The notes under the pieces were generated by a model. The model was not told the DNA's origin. It saw nothing but the letters and a program-made list of their open reading frames with translations, and did not search any database. The position numbers were made by a program, and so were the translations under genes. Positions 48,329 through 58,069 of a DNA stretch of 64,000 bases are shown here, one piece after another; position 1 is the stretch's first letter; each line of letters starts with the position of its first letter. Origin of the DNA: Endozoicomonas ascidiicola (GTDB lineage Bacteria > Pseudomonadota > Gammaproteobacteria > Pseudomonadales > Endozoicomonadaceae); NCBI RefSeq assembly GCF_001646945.1, contig NZ_LUTV01000006.1, forward strand, positions 371,491 to 435,490, read 5' to 3'.

Positions 48329-48814
48329 TCAGCGAAGAGGTTTACCTTTTTGCTCTCGGATTTGCCTGCGGCGGTCGCGAAAGAAACTACTAATCATCGT
48401 ACTGCACTCATCCTGCAGCACACCGCCCACCACCTCCACCCGGTGATTCACCCAAGGTTGATCAAACACCCTTGAAGCACTGACCGCTGCGCCAGCTTTA
48501 GGTTCCATTGCACCGAAGATTAACCGTCGAATCCGGCTGTGAATAATCCCGCCAGCACACATGGTGCAAGGCTCCAGGGTGACATAAAGATCGCAGTCCA
48601 CCAGCCGGTAATTACCGATAACCTCAGCGGCCAGTTGCAGAACAAGGATTTCTGCATGGGCCACCGGATTGCAGGACGAAATAGGCTGATTACAGGATCG
48701 TGCCAGTATCTGGCCATCTTTTACCACCACCGCACCAACAGGCACCTCGCCTTTTTGACGCCCTTTATCCGCTTCCAGCAGCGCTTCTCTCATCCAGATG
48801 TCGTCATTAATCAC
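48329..48814 (-). CDS. tadA: tRNA-specific adenosine deaminase
   Basis: A 161-residue cytidine-deaminase-fold enzyme that converts A34 of tRNA-Arg to inosine. Zinc and catalytic residues are in HAEILVLQ and PCTMCAGGIIHSRI. The N terminus DIWMREALLEADKG is typical, as is the FDQPWVNHRVEV... segment near the C terminus. Length matches TadA (167). It lies 237 bp upstream of purL on the same strand; that gap holds nothing I can name. Confidence 0.95.
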   Translation of the reverse strand: MINDDIWMREALLEADKGRQKGEVPVGAVVVKDGQILARSCNQPISSCNPVAHAEILVLQLAAEVIGNYRLVDCDLYVTLEPCTMCAGGIIHSRIRRLIFGAMEPKAGAAVSASRVFDQPWVNHRVEVVGGVLQDECSTMISSFFRDRRRQIREQKGKPLR

Positions 48815-49034
48815 TAATCAGGGTCTCAATAAAAGAGGTAAAACCGTTACTTTGCAGCTAATTTTCACCCGAGCTTCAGAAAACTAAAACCCCAGCCGAT
48901 CAATTCCATAGAATTTTTTCGCAACCGGGCAGTCTGAGCTATACATAGTGTCTAAGCTATAAATGACTAACATTATAAAACAGCTCAATGTTTAACAATA
49001 AAACAGCAAAATAAATCAGTGGAGGAAGGACCTG

Positions 49035-49535
49035 ATGTCTTTCAAGCAGAATGTAGAACAACATCTACAACACTTTGCCCAGAGCATCGGTCTGGGTGAG
49101 CTTAAGCTCAACGAGCATGATGCCTGCGGTTTATGCTTTGACGACACCCTCATCGTCAATATGGAATACCTCGAAGACGATGAAGCTCTGGTCTTTGTCG
49201 CCTCTGTACGCCCGATGGATGCCCACGATTCGGCCAAAACCGAACTGTTTGAGAGAATGCTATCTCTTAACCTTCAGCATCACAGCATGCAGGGTGCCTT
49301 TCTGGCACTGAATCATGATAAGTCTGAAGTACTGCTGATTCGTTCACTTCAAGCTTCTTGTGACTACGGTTTGTTCGAATCCACCCTTGAGAAGTTTGTG
49401 AACACACTGGAATGGTGTGTCAGCGAACTGGATCTTTCTAAGCAGGGTCAACCCGTAACACCAAAAACACCACCTCGTCAGCAGAATAACCAGAGCGGCC
49501 CAGGTGGTCCTGGTGACATGGGCATGATGGTGTAA
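49035..49535 (+). CDS. CesT-family type III secretion chaperone
   Basis: A 166-residue class I T3SS chaperone-like protein: an acidic, alpha/beta domain (residues about 1-140) with FAQSIGLGELKLNEHDACGL and the following strands (DDTLIVNMEYLEDDEALVF) in CesT order. A proline/glycine/glutamine-rich tail follows (PGGPGDMGMMV at the end), which is unusual. Such dimers keep effectors unfolded and deliver them to the secretion ATPase. A GGAGGAAGGA ribosome site precedes the ATG. It lies just upstream of sctN but has its own terminator. Confidence 0.75.
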   Translation: MSFKQNVEQHLQHFAQSIGLGELKLNEHDACGLCFDDTLIVNMEYLEDDEALVFVASVRPMDAHDSAKTELFERMLSLNLQHHSMQGAFLALNHDKSEVLLIRSLQASCDYGLFESTLEKFVNTLEWCVSELDLSKQGQPVTPKTPPRQQNNQSGPGGPGDMGMMV

Positions 49536-49556
49536 ACACCAATATTGGTACTTTAT

Positions 49557-49584
49557 AAAAGTGGGCTTTATGCCCACTTTTTTT
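49557..49584 (+). terminator. terminator between the chaperone gene and sctN
   Basis: GTGGGC-TTTAT-GCCCAC is preceded by A and followed by seven T. It separates the chaperone gene from the sct operon, whose promoter should lie in 49585-49700. Confidence 0.9.
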
Positions 49585-49712
49585 ATGTTAATTCCTACCT
49601 CTGATCAGCCATTAGGCACATATTCATTAAGACCCACGCCTCAAGGTCGAATACAGGAAATAGAAAACCATAATCTCCTCACAGCAATACTCACAACAAT
49701 GGAGGCTTCAAG

Positions 49713-51050
49713 TTGGCACAAGCATTTAATTATTTAACCAATGCTCTCCAGGGAACGGTTGAAAGTAGCCGGCTTGTGGATATCCGGGGCCGAGTGACTG
49801 AAGTTCAGGGGATGATTATCAAAGCGGCGGTTCCTGGCGTGAAGATTGGCGAACTTTGCCAACTGGTTTCGCCAAACGATCCCAGTGATAAACAATCTTT
49901 TGCCGAAGTGGTCGGATTTCAGGGACATGAAACCGTGCTTTCTCCTCTGGGTGAGATTATGGGTATTTCATCAACCACAGAAGTATTACCCACAGGTAAG
50001 GTTCATCATGTTGCCGTAGGCCCTCACTTATTGGGTCATGTGTTGGATGGTATGGGCAGCCCTCTGCAGCCAGATGCCTTTGAAGGTATCGAACCAGAAG
50101 CACATTACCCCGTCTACGCCAATGCTCCCGATCCACTCACTCGGCAAATCATCGATCATCAGATTCCTTTGGGCGTTCGAGCCATCGATGGCCTACTCAG
50201 TTGTGGCGAAGGTCAGAGAATGGGTATTTTTGCAGCGGCGGGTGGTGGTAAAAGTACCTTGCTTTCCATGCTGGTAAAAGGCGCCGAGGTGGATGTTACG
50301 GTTCTGGCACTGATTGGTGAACGGGGACGAGAGCTCAGAGAATTTATAGAACATGACCTCGGACCTGAAGGCGTCAAGAAATCCGTCATCATTGTAGCCA
50401 CCTCTGACAAATCATCCATGGAGCGAACCAAGGCAGCTTATACCGCAACCGCGGTTGCGGAATATTTCCGGGACAAGGGTCAGAAAGTTTTGCTGCTAAT
50501 GGACTCCGTTACCCGTTTCGCCAGGGCACAGCGGGAAATCGGTTTGGCTGCCGGCGAGCCACCAACACGAAGAGGTTTTCCACCCTCCGTCTTCGCCACA
50601 CTTCCCAAACTGATGGAAAGAACAGGGATGTCTGATGTTGGTTCAATCACGGCACTTTACACCGTGCTTGTGGAAGGTGATGACATGACTGAGCCAGTGG
50701 CTGACGAAACTCGCTCCATTCTGGACGGTCACATCATCATGTCCCGAAAGCTGGCATCCTCAGGCCATTACCCTGCCATCGATGTGTTGGCCAGTGCCAG
50801 CCGGGTAATGACAGCAATCACTGATCAGGCGCATCAGGCCGCCGCAATCCGAATGCGAGAGTTGATGTCAAAGTATGAAGAAATTGAGCTACTGGTAAAA
50901 GTCGGTGAATACAAGCCCGGCACTGACCCAACCGCCGATGAAGCCATACAGAAAATAGAAACCATCCGAACTTATCTAAAGCAAAAAACCGATGAGCTCA
51001 CCACTGTTGATGAAGCCATCCAGCAGCTTCGCCACATCGTAGGTCGCTGA
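49713..51050 (+). CDS. sctN: T3SS ATPase SctN
   Basis: A 445-residue F1-like ATPase that unfolds and delivers substrates at the base of the injectisome. Walker A is [12 protein letters not shown], Walker B region [26 protein letters not shown] (core [11 protein letters not shown]), and [14 protein letters not shown] is the family segment. It starts at TTG 49713 with GGAGG at 49701-49705, which decides the start. First gene of an eight-gene operon. Confidence 0.95.
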   Translation: MAQAFNYLTNALQGTVESSRLVDIRGRVTEVQGMIIKAAVPGVKIGELCQLVSPNDPSDKQSFAEVVGFQGHETVLSPLGEIMGISSTTEVLPTGKVHHVAVGPHLLGHVLDGMGSPLQPDAFEGIEPEAHYPVYANAPDPLTRQIIDHQIPLGVRAIDGLLSCGEGQRMGIFAAAGGGKSTLLSMLVKGAEVDVTVLALIGERGRELREFIEHDLGPEGVKKSVIIVATSDKSSMERTKAAYTATAVAEYFRDKGQKVLLLMDSVTRFARAQREIGLAAGEPPTRRGFPPSVFATLPKLMERTGMSDVGSITALYTVLVEGDDMTEPVADETRSILDGHIIMSRKLASSGHYPAIDVLASASRVMTAITDQAHQAAAIRMRELMSKYEEIELLVKVGEYKPGTDPTADEAIQKIETIRTYLKQKTDELTTVDEAIQQLRHIVGR

Positions 51051-51054
51051 GTCA

Positions 51055-51516
51055 ATGCTCAAGGAACTGCTAAAAGTCAAAAAGATCCGTGAAGAGTCGG
51101 CGGAACGAGAAGTCCATCGTTGTGAAGACATCCTTGAGCAACGCAAGAAAGATGTAGCAGACCGTAAACGGGAACTGACCGAGTACATTGACTGGCGATG
51201 TAAAGAAGAACAACAGCTTTACGATAACATAATGAATACTTCTGTCGTGCAGAACGATCTGGATAAGTTGAAACAGAAAGTGGCCATTATGCGAGAAAAA
51301 GACGTGGCCATGGAAGAAGCCATTTCGGAAGCAGAAAAACAGGTCGTCAGCGCCGAAGAAGCTCTGGAATCTGCAAAAGAGAAACACGTACAGGCAAAAC
51401 TCGCCGTAGAAAAATTTGAAGAGTTCTGCAAGGTTCAAGATGAAGAGGCAGCAAAAGAAGCATTACGCCTTGAAGACTTGGAAATGGAAGAGTTCACCGG
51501 TAAATCAAAGCAATAG
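51055..51516 (+). CDS. sctO: T3SS stalk protein SctO (YscO-like)
   Basis: A 153-residue protein that is almost all charged helix (coiled coil from about residue 5 to 145), as in YscO and FliJ, which link the ATPase ring to the export gate. The start KELLKVKKIREESAEREV fits YscO. It begins four bases after sctN and precedes sctP, the usual order. Assignment rests on coiled-coil character and gene order. Confidence 0.85.
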   Translation: MLKELLKVKKIREESAEREVHRCEDILEQRKKDVADRKRELTEYIDWRCKEEQQLYDNIMNTSVVQNDLDKLKQKVAIMREKDVAMEEAISEAEKQVVSAEEALESAKEKHVQAKLAVEKFEEFCKVQDEEAAKEALRLEDLEMEEFTGKSKQ

Positions 51517-51528
51517 GAGCCAGTAGAT

Positions 51529-52287
51529 ATGGATAGTCTGACCCCAGGCGGAAAATCACAGTCAACACCACCGCCAGAACAGGACTACAACAAGCAAAGT
51601 CGTCAGGTATCTGAAAGACAGGCCAGTGACTTTGCGGATCGTATGGCAAAAGAAAAACGCGCCAAAGAGAAAAATACTGAGAACAACAAAAACAATCCAG
51701 AAACCAAAAAAGCAGACGACGGCGATCAGAGCCTGGAAAGCCTGCTTGCTGAGCGCAGTCAGACACCCAAAGGCGCCATAAAAGAACGGGAAGGCGATCA
51801 GGATGAAAACATGTTTCAAAACGAACAGGATGGCGCTGAACATGCATTGCTCCAAAGTACAAAAGAAGGACAAATAAAATCGGATCTTCAGCTTAGAGAG
51901 ATTCAACAGACGAACAACGTCAAAGAAGTCGAGGCAACACTCAACAAGCTGGCAGATCAGATCAAAGTCTCCGCCAAGGATGCCATTAATGGTGCTGAAG
52001 TCAGAATTACCATGAAGGACAGCGTGCTTCCCGGCACAGAAATTCGCATTCAAAGAAACGCTGGGGAGCTGACCGTCACCATGAATACCAGCTCTGCAGA
52101 AGCAGGTAACTTTCTGGCACAACATGAAGCCGGTCTGCAAAAACTGCTAGCTGACCGATTTTCAAACGACCGGGTTCAAGTCAATGTCAATCTTGCCGGC
52201 AGTAATAATCAGGATGCCGATGGCCGCTCCAGAAACCAGTATGTTGGAGAAGAAAACGATCAAAACTCCAGTAACCGTCAGGCATGA
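51529..52287 (+). CDS. sctP: T3SS needle-length/substrate-switch protein SctP
   Basis: A 252-residue protein with a disordered, highly charged N-terminal half and a compact C-terminal domain (VRITMKDSVLPGTEIRIQRN, LTVTMNTSSAEAGNFLAQH) like the substrate-specificity domain of YscP and FliK. It should set needle length and switch export specificity. It is short for YscP, as length varies with needle size. Position between sctO and sctQ supports the call. Confidence 0.8.
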   Translation: MDSLTPGGKSQSTPPPEQDYNKQSRQVSERQASDFADRMAKEKRAKEKNTENNKNNPETKKADDGDQSLESLLAERSQTPKGAIKEREGDQDENMFQNEQDGAEHALLQSTKEGQIKSDLQLREIQQTNNVKEVEATLNKLADQIKVSAKDAINGAEVRITMKDSVLPGTEIRIQRNAGELTVTMNTSSAEAGNFLAQHEAGLQKLLADRFSNDRVQVNVNLAGSNNQDADGRSRNQYVGEENDQNSSNRQA

Positions 52288-52298
52288 GTTAAACAACA

Positions 52299-53270
52299 AT
52301 GGCAAATGATCTTCTGGATCTACCCTCAGTCTCTCCATCGGAGCTGTTACTCAGCAAGCTTCTGAGCGAGCGTCAATCCAGTATCTCGATGTCTGTTGAC
52401 GGACAACCTTGGGAGCTGGCACTGGGTAACGGTGCTCCCGCAAAAGCCCCGCCGTTAAAATTACAACTAGAAGTGAACCAACAGCCAGTGACGTTTTTTA
52501 CCGGTGAGGCCTTTATTGATCAAATAATGCCTGCCGATTTATCCTCCTCTGTGCTCACTTCCCTGCCAAGCGATTTAGTTCAGGCTGCGATGGAGAGCAA
52601 ACTTCATGTTGTTTTCCAGAGCCTTATTAATGCTACTGGCATTGCCATCAAGTTTATCAGCCTGACATCCAGTGACGGACAATCACCTCACGCAGATTTC
52701 ACCATTAACATTCAAGTGGGCGGCACCCGGTATCCGGTGTTTATGGAATCCAGTCCGATCATTTTCGAGTTAATCAAGTTACTGCCAGTTCTGCATCCGG
52801 TGGATCAATCGTCTGATATTCCCGTATGGGCCGGGCTGGAACTTGGGCAAGCAAAACTGTCTAAGGTGGAGGTCGAACAACTTGGCACCGGTGACGTTGT
52901 TTTTTTCAATTACCACGTGACCGGGCAGCAGCTGATCGTCCGCATCAACCCTAAGCTAGCTTTTGTCGGTGAGGCGGAAGGGACAAAAATCACCATCAAA
53001 AGCAGGATGGATACGATGGAAGAAGATCAATTCGACGATAACGAACAAGTCAGCCTGTCAGACCTTGAGCTGGAATTGCTTTTTGAGGTAGGTCGGCAGC
53101 AATTCAGCGCCCAGGAAATTCAGATGCTGAAGCCAGGCCATGTGTTCGATCTGGAAAGACCAATTGAACAACCAGTGAATGTTCGAGCCAATGGCAAACT
53201 TATCGCAGAGTGCCAGCTGGTGCAGGTCAATAATCGACTGGGTGCGCGTATTACCAGAATTGTGAACTGA
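52299..53270 (+). CDS. sctQ: T3SS cytoplasmic sorting-platform protein SctQ
   Basis: A 323-residue C-ring/sorting-platform protein. The C-terminal SpoA domain is visible in DLELELLFEVGRQQFSAQEI, GHVFDLERPIEQPVNVRANG and GARITRIV. The N-terminal part is divergent, as usual for SctQ. It binds the ATPase complex and chaperone-effector pairs. An internal ribosome site in the same frame suggests a second, short product. Confidence 0.88.
   Translation: MANDLLDLPSVSPSELLLSKLLSERQSSISMSVDGQPWELALGNGAPAKAPPLKLQLEVNQQPVTFFTGEAFIDQIMPADLSSSVLTSLPSDLVQAAMESKLHVVFQSLINATGIAIKFISLTSSDGQSPHADFTINIQVGGTRYPVFMESSPIIFELIKLLPVLHPVDQSSDIPVWAGLELGQAKLSKVEVEQLGTGDVVFFNYHVTGQQLIVRINPKLAFVGEAEGTKITIKSRMDTMEEDQFDDNEQVSLSDLELELLFEVGRQQFSAQEIQMLKPGHVFDLERPIEQPVNVRANGKLIAECQLVQVNNRLGARITRIVN
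53016..53270 (+). CDS. probable internally initiated SctQ C-terminal fragment
   Basis: Inside sctQ an in-frame ATG at 53016 is preceded by AGGA at 53004-53007, eight bases upstream. Translation from it gives 84 residues consisting of the SpoA domain (MEEDQFDDNEQVSLSDLELE...). In Yersinia YscQ, Salmonella SsaQ and Shigella Spa33 a similar internal start makes a short form needed for the C ring. The site is visible; its use is inferred. Confidence 0.5.
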   Translation: MEEDQFDDNEQVSLSDLELELLFEVGRQQFSAQEIQMLKPGHVFDLERPIEQPVNVRANGKLIAECQLVQVNNRLGARITRIVN

Positions 53271-53319
53271 TTCTGATAACCAGAGTCACAGCAAACCTCC
53301 TTCGAGGTTAAAGGCAGCC

Positions 53320-53988
53320 ATGGAAACCGGCGCAATTACGCTTACCAGTCCCTTTTATTTGATGCTTCCGCTGGCGCTGATTGCGCTGGTGCCATTTTTT
53401 GCCGTGATGGGGACATCCTTTTTAAAGCTGGTGGTGGTTTTTTCCATTCTTCGAAATGCCACAGGTCTTCAGCAAATCCCACCCAATATCGCCATGAACG
53501 CACTGGCCATTATTTTAACTTTTTACATTATGGCGCCCATTGGGTTTGAAACCTGGGAGATGATTCAAGAGCAGGAGATCAGCTTTGAAATGGAAGACGC
53601 TGATCAACTATCAGAAAATATTGAACTGTTGATCACGCCCTACCGGGATTTTCTAAAAAAGAACACATCCGAGCGGGAAAGAAATTTCTTCCTGCGAACT
53701 GCGCGAAAAATCTGGCCTGAAGCCTATCAGGCCCAGCTTGATGCCGATGATCTGATTGTCCTGATGCCTTCTTTTTGCATCAGTGAGCTGACGAAAGCCT
53801 TTGAGATCGGTTTTCTGCTGTACCTGCCGTTTATCATCATTGATTTGATCGTCTCCAATATTCTCTTGGCCATGGGTATGATGATGGTCTCGCCCATGAC
53901 CATATCACTGCCGTTTAAACTGTTATTGTTTGTCCTGATTGATGGCTGGACACGATTAATTCACGGACTGGTATTAAGCTATGCATGA
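53320..53988 (+). CDS. sctR: T3SS export gate protein SctR
   Basis: A 222-residue FliP/YscR-type membrane protein: PFYLMLPLALIALVPFFAVM, then TSFLKLVVVFSILRNATGLQQIPPN (core FSILRNATGLQQIPPN), the soluble loop, and the C-terminal MMMVSPMTISLPFKLLLFVLIDGW. Five copies form the export gate with SctS and SctT. AAAGG lies before the ATG. It overlaps sctS by eight bases. Confidence 0.95.
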   Translation: METGAITLTSPFYLMLPLALIALVPFFAVMGTSFLKLVVVFSILRNATGLQQIPPNIAMNALAIILTFYIMAPIGFETWEMIQEQEISFEMEDADQLSENIELLITPYRDFLKKNTSERERNFFLRTARKIWPEAYQAQLDADDLIVLMPSFCISELTKAFEIGFLLYLPFIIIDLIVSNILLAMGMMMVSPMTISLPFKLLLFVLIDGWTRLIHGLVLSYA

Positions 53989-54244
53989 TCCCCAGATCCT
54001 AACGCTCACTGCCCAGTCTCTGTGGTTGACCCTGATTCTTTCCATGCCGCCCATCATCGCGGCGACAGCCATTGGTTTGATTATCAGCCTTATTCAGGCT
54101 CTGACCCAGATTCAGGAGCAAACGTTGCCTTTCGCCTTCAAACTGATCGCTGTTGTGATCAGTATCTTCCTCACTTCCCGCTGGATGGGCATAGAGCTCT
54201 ACAACTTCACCATCATGATGATGAATATGATTGAAAGGCTCTAA
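53981..54244 (+). CDS. sctS: T3SS export gate protein SctS
   Basis: An 87-residue two-helix membrane protein of the FliQ/YscS family, with SLWLTLILSMPPIIAATAIGLIISLIQALTQIQEQTLPF (core GLIISLIQALTQIQEQTLPF) as the hallmark. It lies between sctR (overlap of eight bases) and sctT (gap of two bases). Confidence 0.95.
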   Translation: MHDPQILTLTAQSLWLTLILSMPPIIAATAIGLIISLIQALTQIQEQTLPFAFKLIAVVISIFLTSRWMGIELYNFTIMMMNMIERL

Positions 54245-54246
54245 TC

Positions 54247-55038
54247 ATGATTATTCCCATTGACGACCTGAAAGAATGGTTTTACATCCTCTCAATGGGC
54301 ACTCCCAGAATTATTGCTCTGTTCACTGTGCTGCCCATATTGCATAAACGAAACCTCGGTGGCGCCATGATTCGTAATGGCATTGCCGCCTGCCTTGTTT
54401 TGTTTATGCACCCTATGCTCACCGAAACCTATTCTGGTGTAGAACCTACTATCTATAACACCGCCGGCATTGTGATCAAAGAAGCATTCATTGGTGGAAT
54501 TATCGGGTTCTGTCTGGCCATTCCTTATTGGGCACTGGAGTCTGCAGGCTTTTTCATCGATAACCAACGGGGTGCATCAAGCGCCAGTATCCTTAACCCA
54601 TTCTCAGGGGCTGAAACCTCACCCATGGGGATTCTGTTTATGCAGGCTGTCATCGCGCTGGTAATGACCAGTGGCTTGTTTCTGCTCATGCTGGAAGGCA
54701 TTATCATCTCATACAAAGTATGGCCGGTATTTTCCTACTTCCCTCAAATCAACCTTGATGCAACCACATTTTTTCTTCTTCAGTTTGATCAGATTATCCA
54801 AATTTCAATGTGGCTCGCAGCACCGGTCATCATCTGTATGTTTATCAGCGAGTTCGGTCTCGCCCTGATCAGTCGCGCAGCCCCTCAGCTCAACGTATTT
54901 ATTCTGGCCATGCCAATAAAATCAGCAGTAGCCTGCGCTATTCTCGTTGTTTACATGGACACCATTCTAGCGCTGACCCGAAAAAAAATGATGGGCCTTC
55001 CGCAACTGCTTGACTCATTAGGAGTCATCTGGAAATGA
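54247..55038 (+). CDS. sctT: T3SS export gate protein SctT
   Basis: A 263-residue FliR/YscT-type membrane protein: RIIALFTVLPIL, IKEAFIGGIIGFCLAIPYWALESAG (core KEAFIGGIIGFCLAIPYW) and FIDNQRGASSASILNPFSG are family segments. It overlaps sctU by four bases (ATGA), so translation is coupled. Confidence 0.95.
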   Translation: MIIPIDDLKEWFYILSMGTPRIIALFTVLPILHKRNLGGAMIRNGIAACLVLFMHPMLTETYSGVEPTIYNTAGIVIKEAFIGGIIGFCLAIPYWALESAGFFIDNQRGASSASILNPFSGAETSPMGILFMQAVIALVMTSGLFLLMLEGIIISYKVWPVFSYFPQINLDATTFFLLQFDQIIQISMWLAAPVIICMFISEFGLALISRAAPQLNVFILAMPIKSAVACAILVVYMDTILALTRKKMMGLPQLLDSLGVIWK

Positions 55039-56099
55039 GCGACGAAAAAACTGAAGACCCCACCCCAAAAAAACTACGGGACGCCCGGCAGAAAGGACAG
55101 GTCGCCCAAAGTAAAGAAGTAACTGGCACATTTACCCTGATCGCCGTGCTTTCCTTGCTCTGGGCGAAAAGTGATGATTTTATCAGTGCTATTGAAGAAA
55201 TGGTCATACTGCCTACTCAGTATTATAACGAGCCTTTCGGTCAGGCCTTCAAATTAGTGACCGAAGGCCTTTTGACCAAAACAATAGATTTACTCTTACC
55301 ACTGGTCGCTGTTACTGCCACAGCAGCCATTGCTGGCAATTTAATTCAGTTCGGCTTTCTTTTTTCTGGTGAATCGATAAAGCCCGATATCAAAAAAATA
55401 AACCCCATTGAAGGCGCTAAGAAAATATTTGCTATAAAAAACCTTGTCGAATTTATTAAATCGATTATTAAGGTTGTTTTTTTAAGCTTTGTCGTTTATC
55501 ACGTTTTAACCAGCAGCTTGAGGGATATGGTAAATATGCCTTACTGCGGTAAAGATTGTATTCTTCCAATAACCGGCGTTCTGATAAAAAAATTGCTAAT
55601 TTATGCTTTGGCAGCTTTTCTGGTTATTGCCGTTTTGGATTATATGTTTGAGCGTTGGAACTTCATGAAGCAAAACCGGATGACGAAAGATGAAGTCAAA
55701 CGTGAACATAAGGAAAGTGAAGGTAGCCCAGAGATAAAGGGTAAACGAAAAGAGATTCACCAGGAAATATTGAACGAGGCTGAAAATACCGGAAAATCAG
55801 ACGTCGTCATCAAAAACCCTACTCACCTGGCCATTGGCCTGCAATATCGTCAGGGCAAAACACCTCTACCATTAGTTACTGTAAAGGGTCGGGGAGGACG
55901 CGCCCGCTTCATCGTTAAAATAGCTGAAAAGGAGGGAATACCGGTACTTGAAAACGTCCCCCTGGCTCATGCCCTATTTCACCTGAACATTGCCGATTTT
56001 ATTCCGGGAGATCTCATTGAACCCGTTGCCGAAGTCTTCCGCTGGGTTCAGGAAATTAAAGAGCAGCAGCAGAAAAATGAAACACCGGCTGACGACTAA
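55035..56099 (+). CDS. sctU: T3SS autoprotease and export switch SctU
   Basis: A 354-residue FlhB/YscU-type protein. The N terminus MSDEKTEDPTPKKLRDARQK is typical; four membrane helices follow, then a cytoplasmic domain with the self-cleavage motif NPTH (residues 261-264) in VVIKNPTHLAIGLQY. Cleavage there switches export from needle to translocator substrates. Length and motif position match YscU (354). It is the last gene of the operon; its end is 20 bp from a convergent catabolic gene. Confidence 0.96.
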   Translation: MSDEKTEDPTPKKLRDARQKGQVAQSKEVTGTFTLIAVLSLLWAKSDDFISAIEEMVILPTQYYNEPFGQAFKLVTEGLLTKTIDLLLPLVAVTATAAIAGNLIQFGFLFSGESIKPDIKKINPIEGAKKIFAIKNLVEFIKSIIKVVFLSFVVYHVLTSSLRDMVNMPYCGKDCILPITGVLIKKLLIYALAAFLVIAVLDYMFERWNFMKQNRMTKDEVKREHKESEGSPEIKGKRKEIHQEILNEAENTGKSDVVIKNPTHLAIGLQYRQGKTPLPLVTVKGRGGRARFIVKIAEKEGIPVLENVPLAHALFHLNIADFIPGDLIEPVAEVFRWVQEIKEQQQKNETPADD

Positions 56100-56118
56100 C
56101 GCCAGCCATTTGTATCAC

Positions 56119-57147
56119 TTATATCAAGCCCTTTTCTTTTGCCATCGTTAGCGCCAGATCTTCAATCATATCTTCCTGACCACCCACCGTTCCTCGACGA
56201 CCTAACTCTGCCAGAATATCCCGAGCCGATACGCCGTACTTGGCAGAGGCACGTTTAGCAAACAGCAAGAAAGAAGAATAGACGCCGGCATACCCTAGCG
56301 TCAGCGCATCACGATCAATCCGAATGGGCTGATCCATCATAGGCACTACCAGATCTTCAGCTACATCACTGATTTTATAAAGATCTACGCCACTCTCGAC
56401 ACCCATTCTGTTCAGCACCGCGACAAAGACTTCCAACGGCGTGTTCCCAGCTCCAGCACCAAGGCCCGCAACCGAACCGTCAATTCGAGCAGCACCAGCC
56501 TCAATAGCAGACAGTGAGTTGGCAATTCCCATGCCCAAATTGTGATGACCGTGAAAGCCGATTTCAGTTTCAGGCTTAAGCTCTGAGCGTAACAAACCAA
56601 TTTTCGCAGTCACTTCATCCGGCAACATATAGCCGGCAGAATCCGTACAATAAATGCAGTTCGCGCCATAGCTTTCCATCAGTCTGGCCTGCTCCAGAAT
56701 TTTCTCCGGGCTAACCATATGTGCCATCATCAAGAAGCCCACGGTGTCCATGCCCATTTTCGCAGACATTCCAATATGCTGTTCCGAAACATCCGCTTCA
56801 GTACAGTGAGTGGCCACACGAATAGTGGACACACCGAAATCTTTGGCCATTCGCAAATGGTCCAGAGTGCCAATACCTGGCAGCTGCAATGCGGATACCT
56901 TGGCATTTTTCATTTTAGGAATAACGGCATCCAAATACTCTTCATCACTGTGAGCAGGAAAACCATAGTTGACCGAGGCGCCACCTAAGCCATCGCCATG
57001 AGTCACTTCAATTAAAGGAATACCTGCGTCGTCCATTGCGGTGGCGATATTCACCATCTCATCCAGAGAAATTTGATGACGCTTGGCGTGCATGCCATCC
57101 CGCAGGCACATATCGTGGAGAGTGACTTTTTTTCCATTCAGGTTCAT
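56119..57147 (-). CDS. 4-hydroxy-2-oxovalerate aldolase (TesG/HsaF/MhpE type)
   Basis: A 342-residue class II pyruvate aldolase. [16 protein letters not shown] carries the substrate Arg-Asp and catalytic His, and [15 protein letters not shown] the metal-binding histidines. It cleaves 4-hydroxy-2-oxoacids to pyruvate and an aldehyde and normally channels the aldehyde to the dehydrogenase encoded two bases upstream. The set with the hydratase is shared by phenylpropionate (mhp), catechol (dmp) and steroid (tes/hsa) pathways; nearby IpdF-like and FadA6-like genes favour the steroid version. Confidence 0.92.
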   Translation of the reverse strand: MNLNGKKVTLHDMCLRDGMHAKRHQISLDEMVNIATAMDDAGIPLIEVTHGDGLGGASVNYGFPAHSDEEYLDAVIPKMKNAKVSALQLPGIGTLDHLRMAKDFGVSTIRVATHCTEADVSEQHIGMSAKMGMDTVGFLMMAHMVSPEKILEQARLMESYGANCIYCTDSAGYMLPDEVTAKIGLLRSELKPETEIGFHGHHNLGMGIANSLSAIEAGAARIDGSVAGLGAGAGNTPLEVFVAVLNRMGVESGVDLYKISDVAEDLVVPMMDQPIRIDRDALTLGYAGVYSSFLLFAKRASAKYGVSARDILAELGRRGTVGGQEDMIEDLALTMAKEKGLI

Positions 57148-57149
57148 TG

Positions 57150-58064
57150 TTATTCTCCACGTGCCGGAAGGGTGATGGCGCCGTTAGCCGCTTCTTCAGC
57201 AAACATTTCTGCCGTTCGTAAACCGGCAGCAGTCATAATATCCAGATTACCCGCGTACTTAGGCAGAAAGTCACCAAGCCCTTCCACTTCCATAAACATA
57301 GTTACTCGATTGCCATCAAAGACCGGACCATTAACCAGACGATAGCCCGGCACATATTTCTGAACTTCTGCCACCATATCGTGTACCGACCGGGTGATTG
57401 CCACTTGATCTGGTTCATTTTCCGTCAGGCAGTGAATCGTGTCCCGCATAATTAATGGAGGCTCTGCGGGATTAATAACAATGATCGCCTTGCCTTTTTT
57501 AGCACCACCCACTTTCTCAACAGCACCAGACGTGGTTCTGGTAAATTCATCAATATTTTGTCGTGTACCTGGACCGACAGAACGTGAGGAAACCGTGGCC
57601 ACAATTTCACCGTATTCTACGGCCTGTACTTGTGACACCGCTGCCACCATAGGAATGGTCGCTTGACCACCACAAGTCACCATATTCACATTCAGCTTAA
57701 GCGCTTCCGTATGCTCTTTCAGATTAACCGGTGGCACACAGAACGGGCCAATAGCTGCTGGTGTCAGATCCACCATAATCACACCAAGCTCATTTAATTT
57801 TCGACTGTTCTCCTCATGAACATAGGCTGACGTCGCATCAAATGCGATGCGAATGTCGTCTTTAATCACATGAGGCAATACGCCATCAACACCTTCCGCC
57901 GAGGTATTAATTCCCATTTCACGGGCACGCTTCAATCCTTCAGACTCCGGATCTATTCCCACCATCCAAACCGGTTCAATCCACTCTGAACGCTGCATTT
58001 TCATCAATAAATCAGTACCAATATTACCTGGCCCGATAATCACAGCTTTCAATTTTTTAGTCAT
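57150..58064 (-). CDS. acylating acetaldehyde/propanal dehydrogenase (TesF/HsaG/MhpF type)
   Basis: A 304-residue NAD- and CoA-dependent enzyme. The Rossmann start is [16 protein letters not shown], and the catalytic cysteine is in [12 protein letters not shown]. It turns the aldehyde released by the aldolase into acetyl- or propionyl-CoA. It lies two bases from the aldolase gene and five from the hydratase gene, a tight operon. Confidence 0.94.
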   Translation of the reverse strand: MTKKLKAVIIGPGNIGTDLLMKMQRSEWIEPVWMVGIDPESEGLKRAREMGINTSAEGVDGVLPHVIKDDIRIAFDATSAYVHEENSRKLNELGVIMVDLTPAAIGPFCVPPVNLKEHTEALKLNVNMVTCGGQATIPMVAAVSQVQAVEYGEIVATVSSRSVGPGTRQNIDEFTRTTSGAVEKVGGAKKGKAIIVINPAEPPLIMRDTIHCLTENEPDQVAITRSVHDMVAEVQKYVPGYRLVNGPVFDGNRVTMFMEVEGLGDFLPKYAGNLDIMTAAGLRTAEMFAEEAANGAITLPARGE

Positions 58065-58069
58065 TATTC

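Noticed and set aside
48815-49034. HrpL-type (GGAACC...CCAC) promoter before the T3SS genes
   Set aside because: Only GCAACC is present and the second half of the motif is missing. The system is of the Yersinia gene order, not hrp type.
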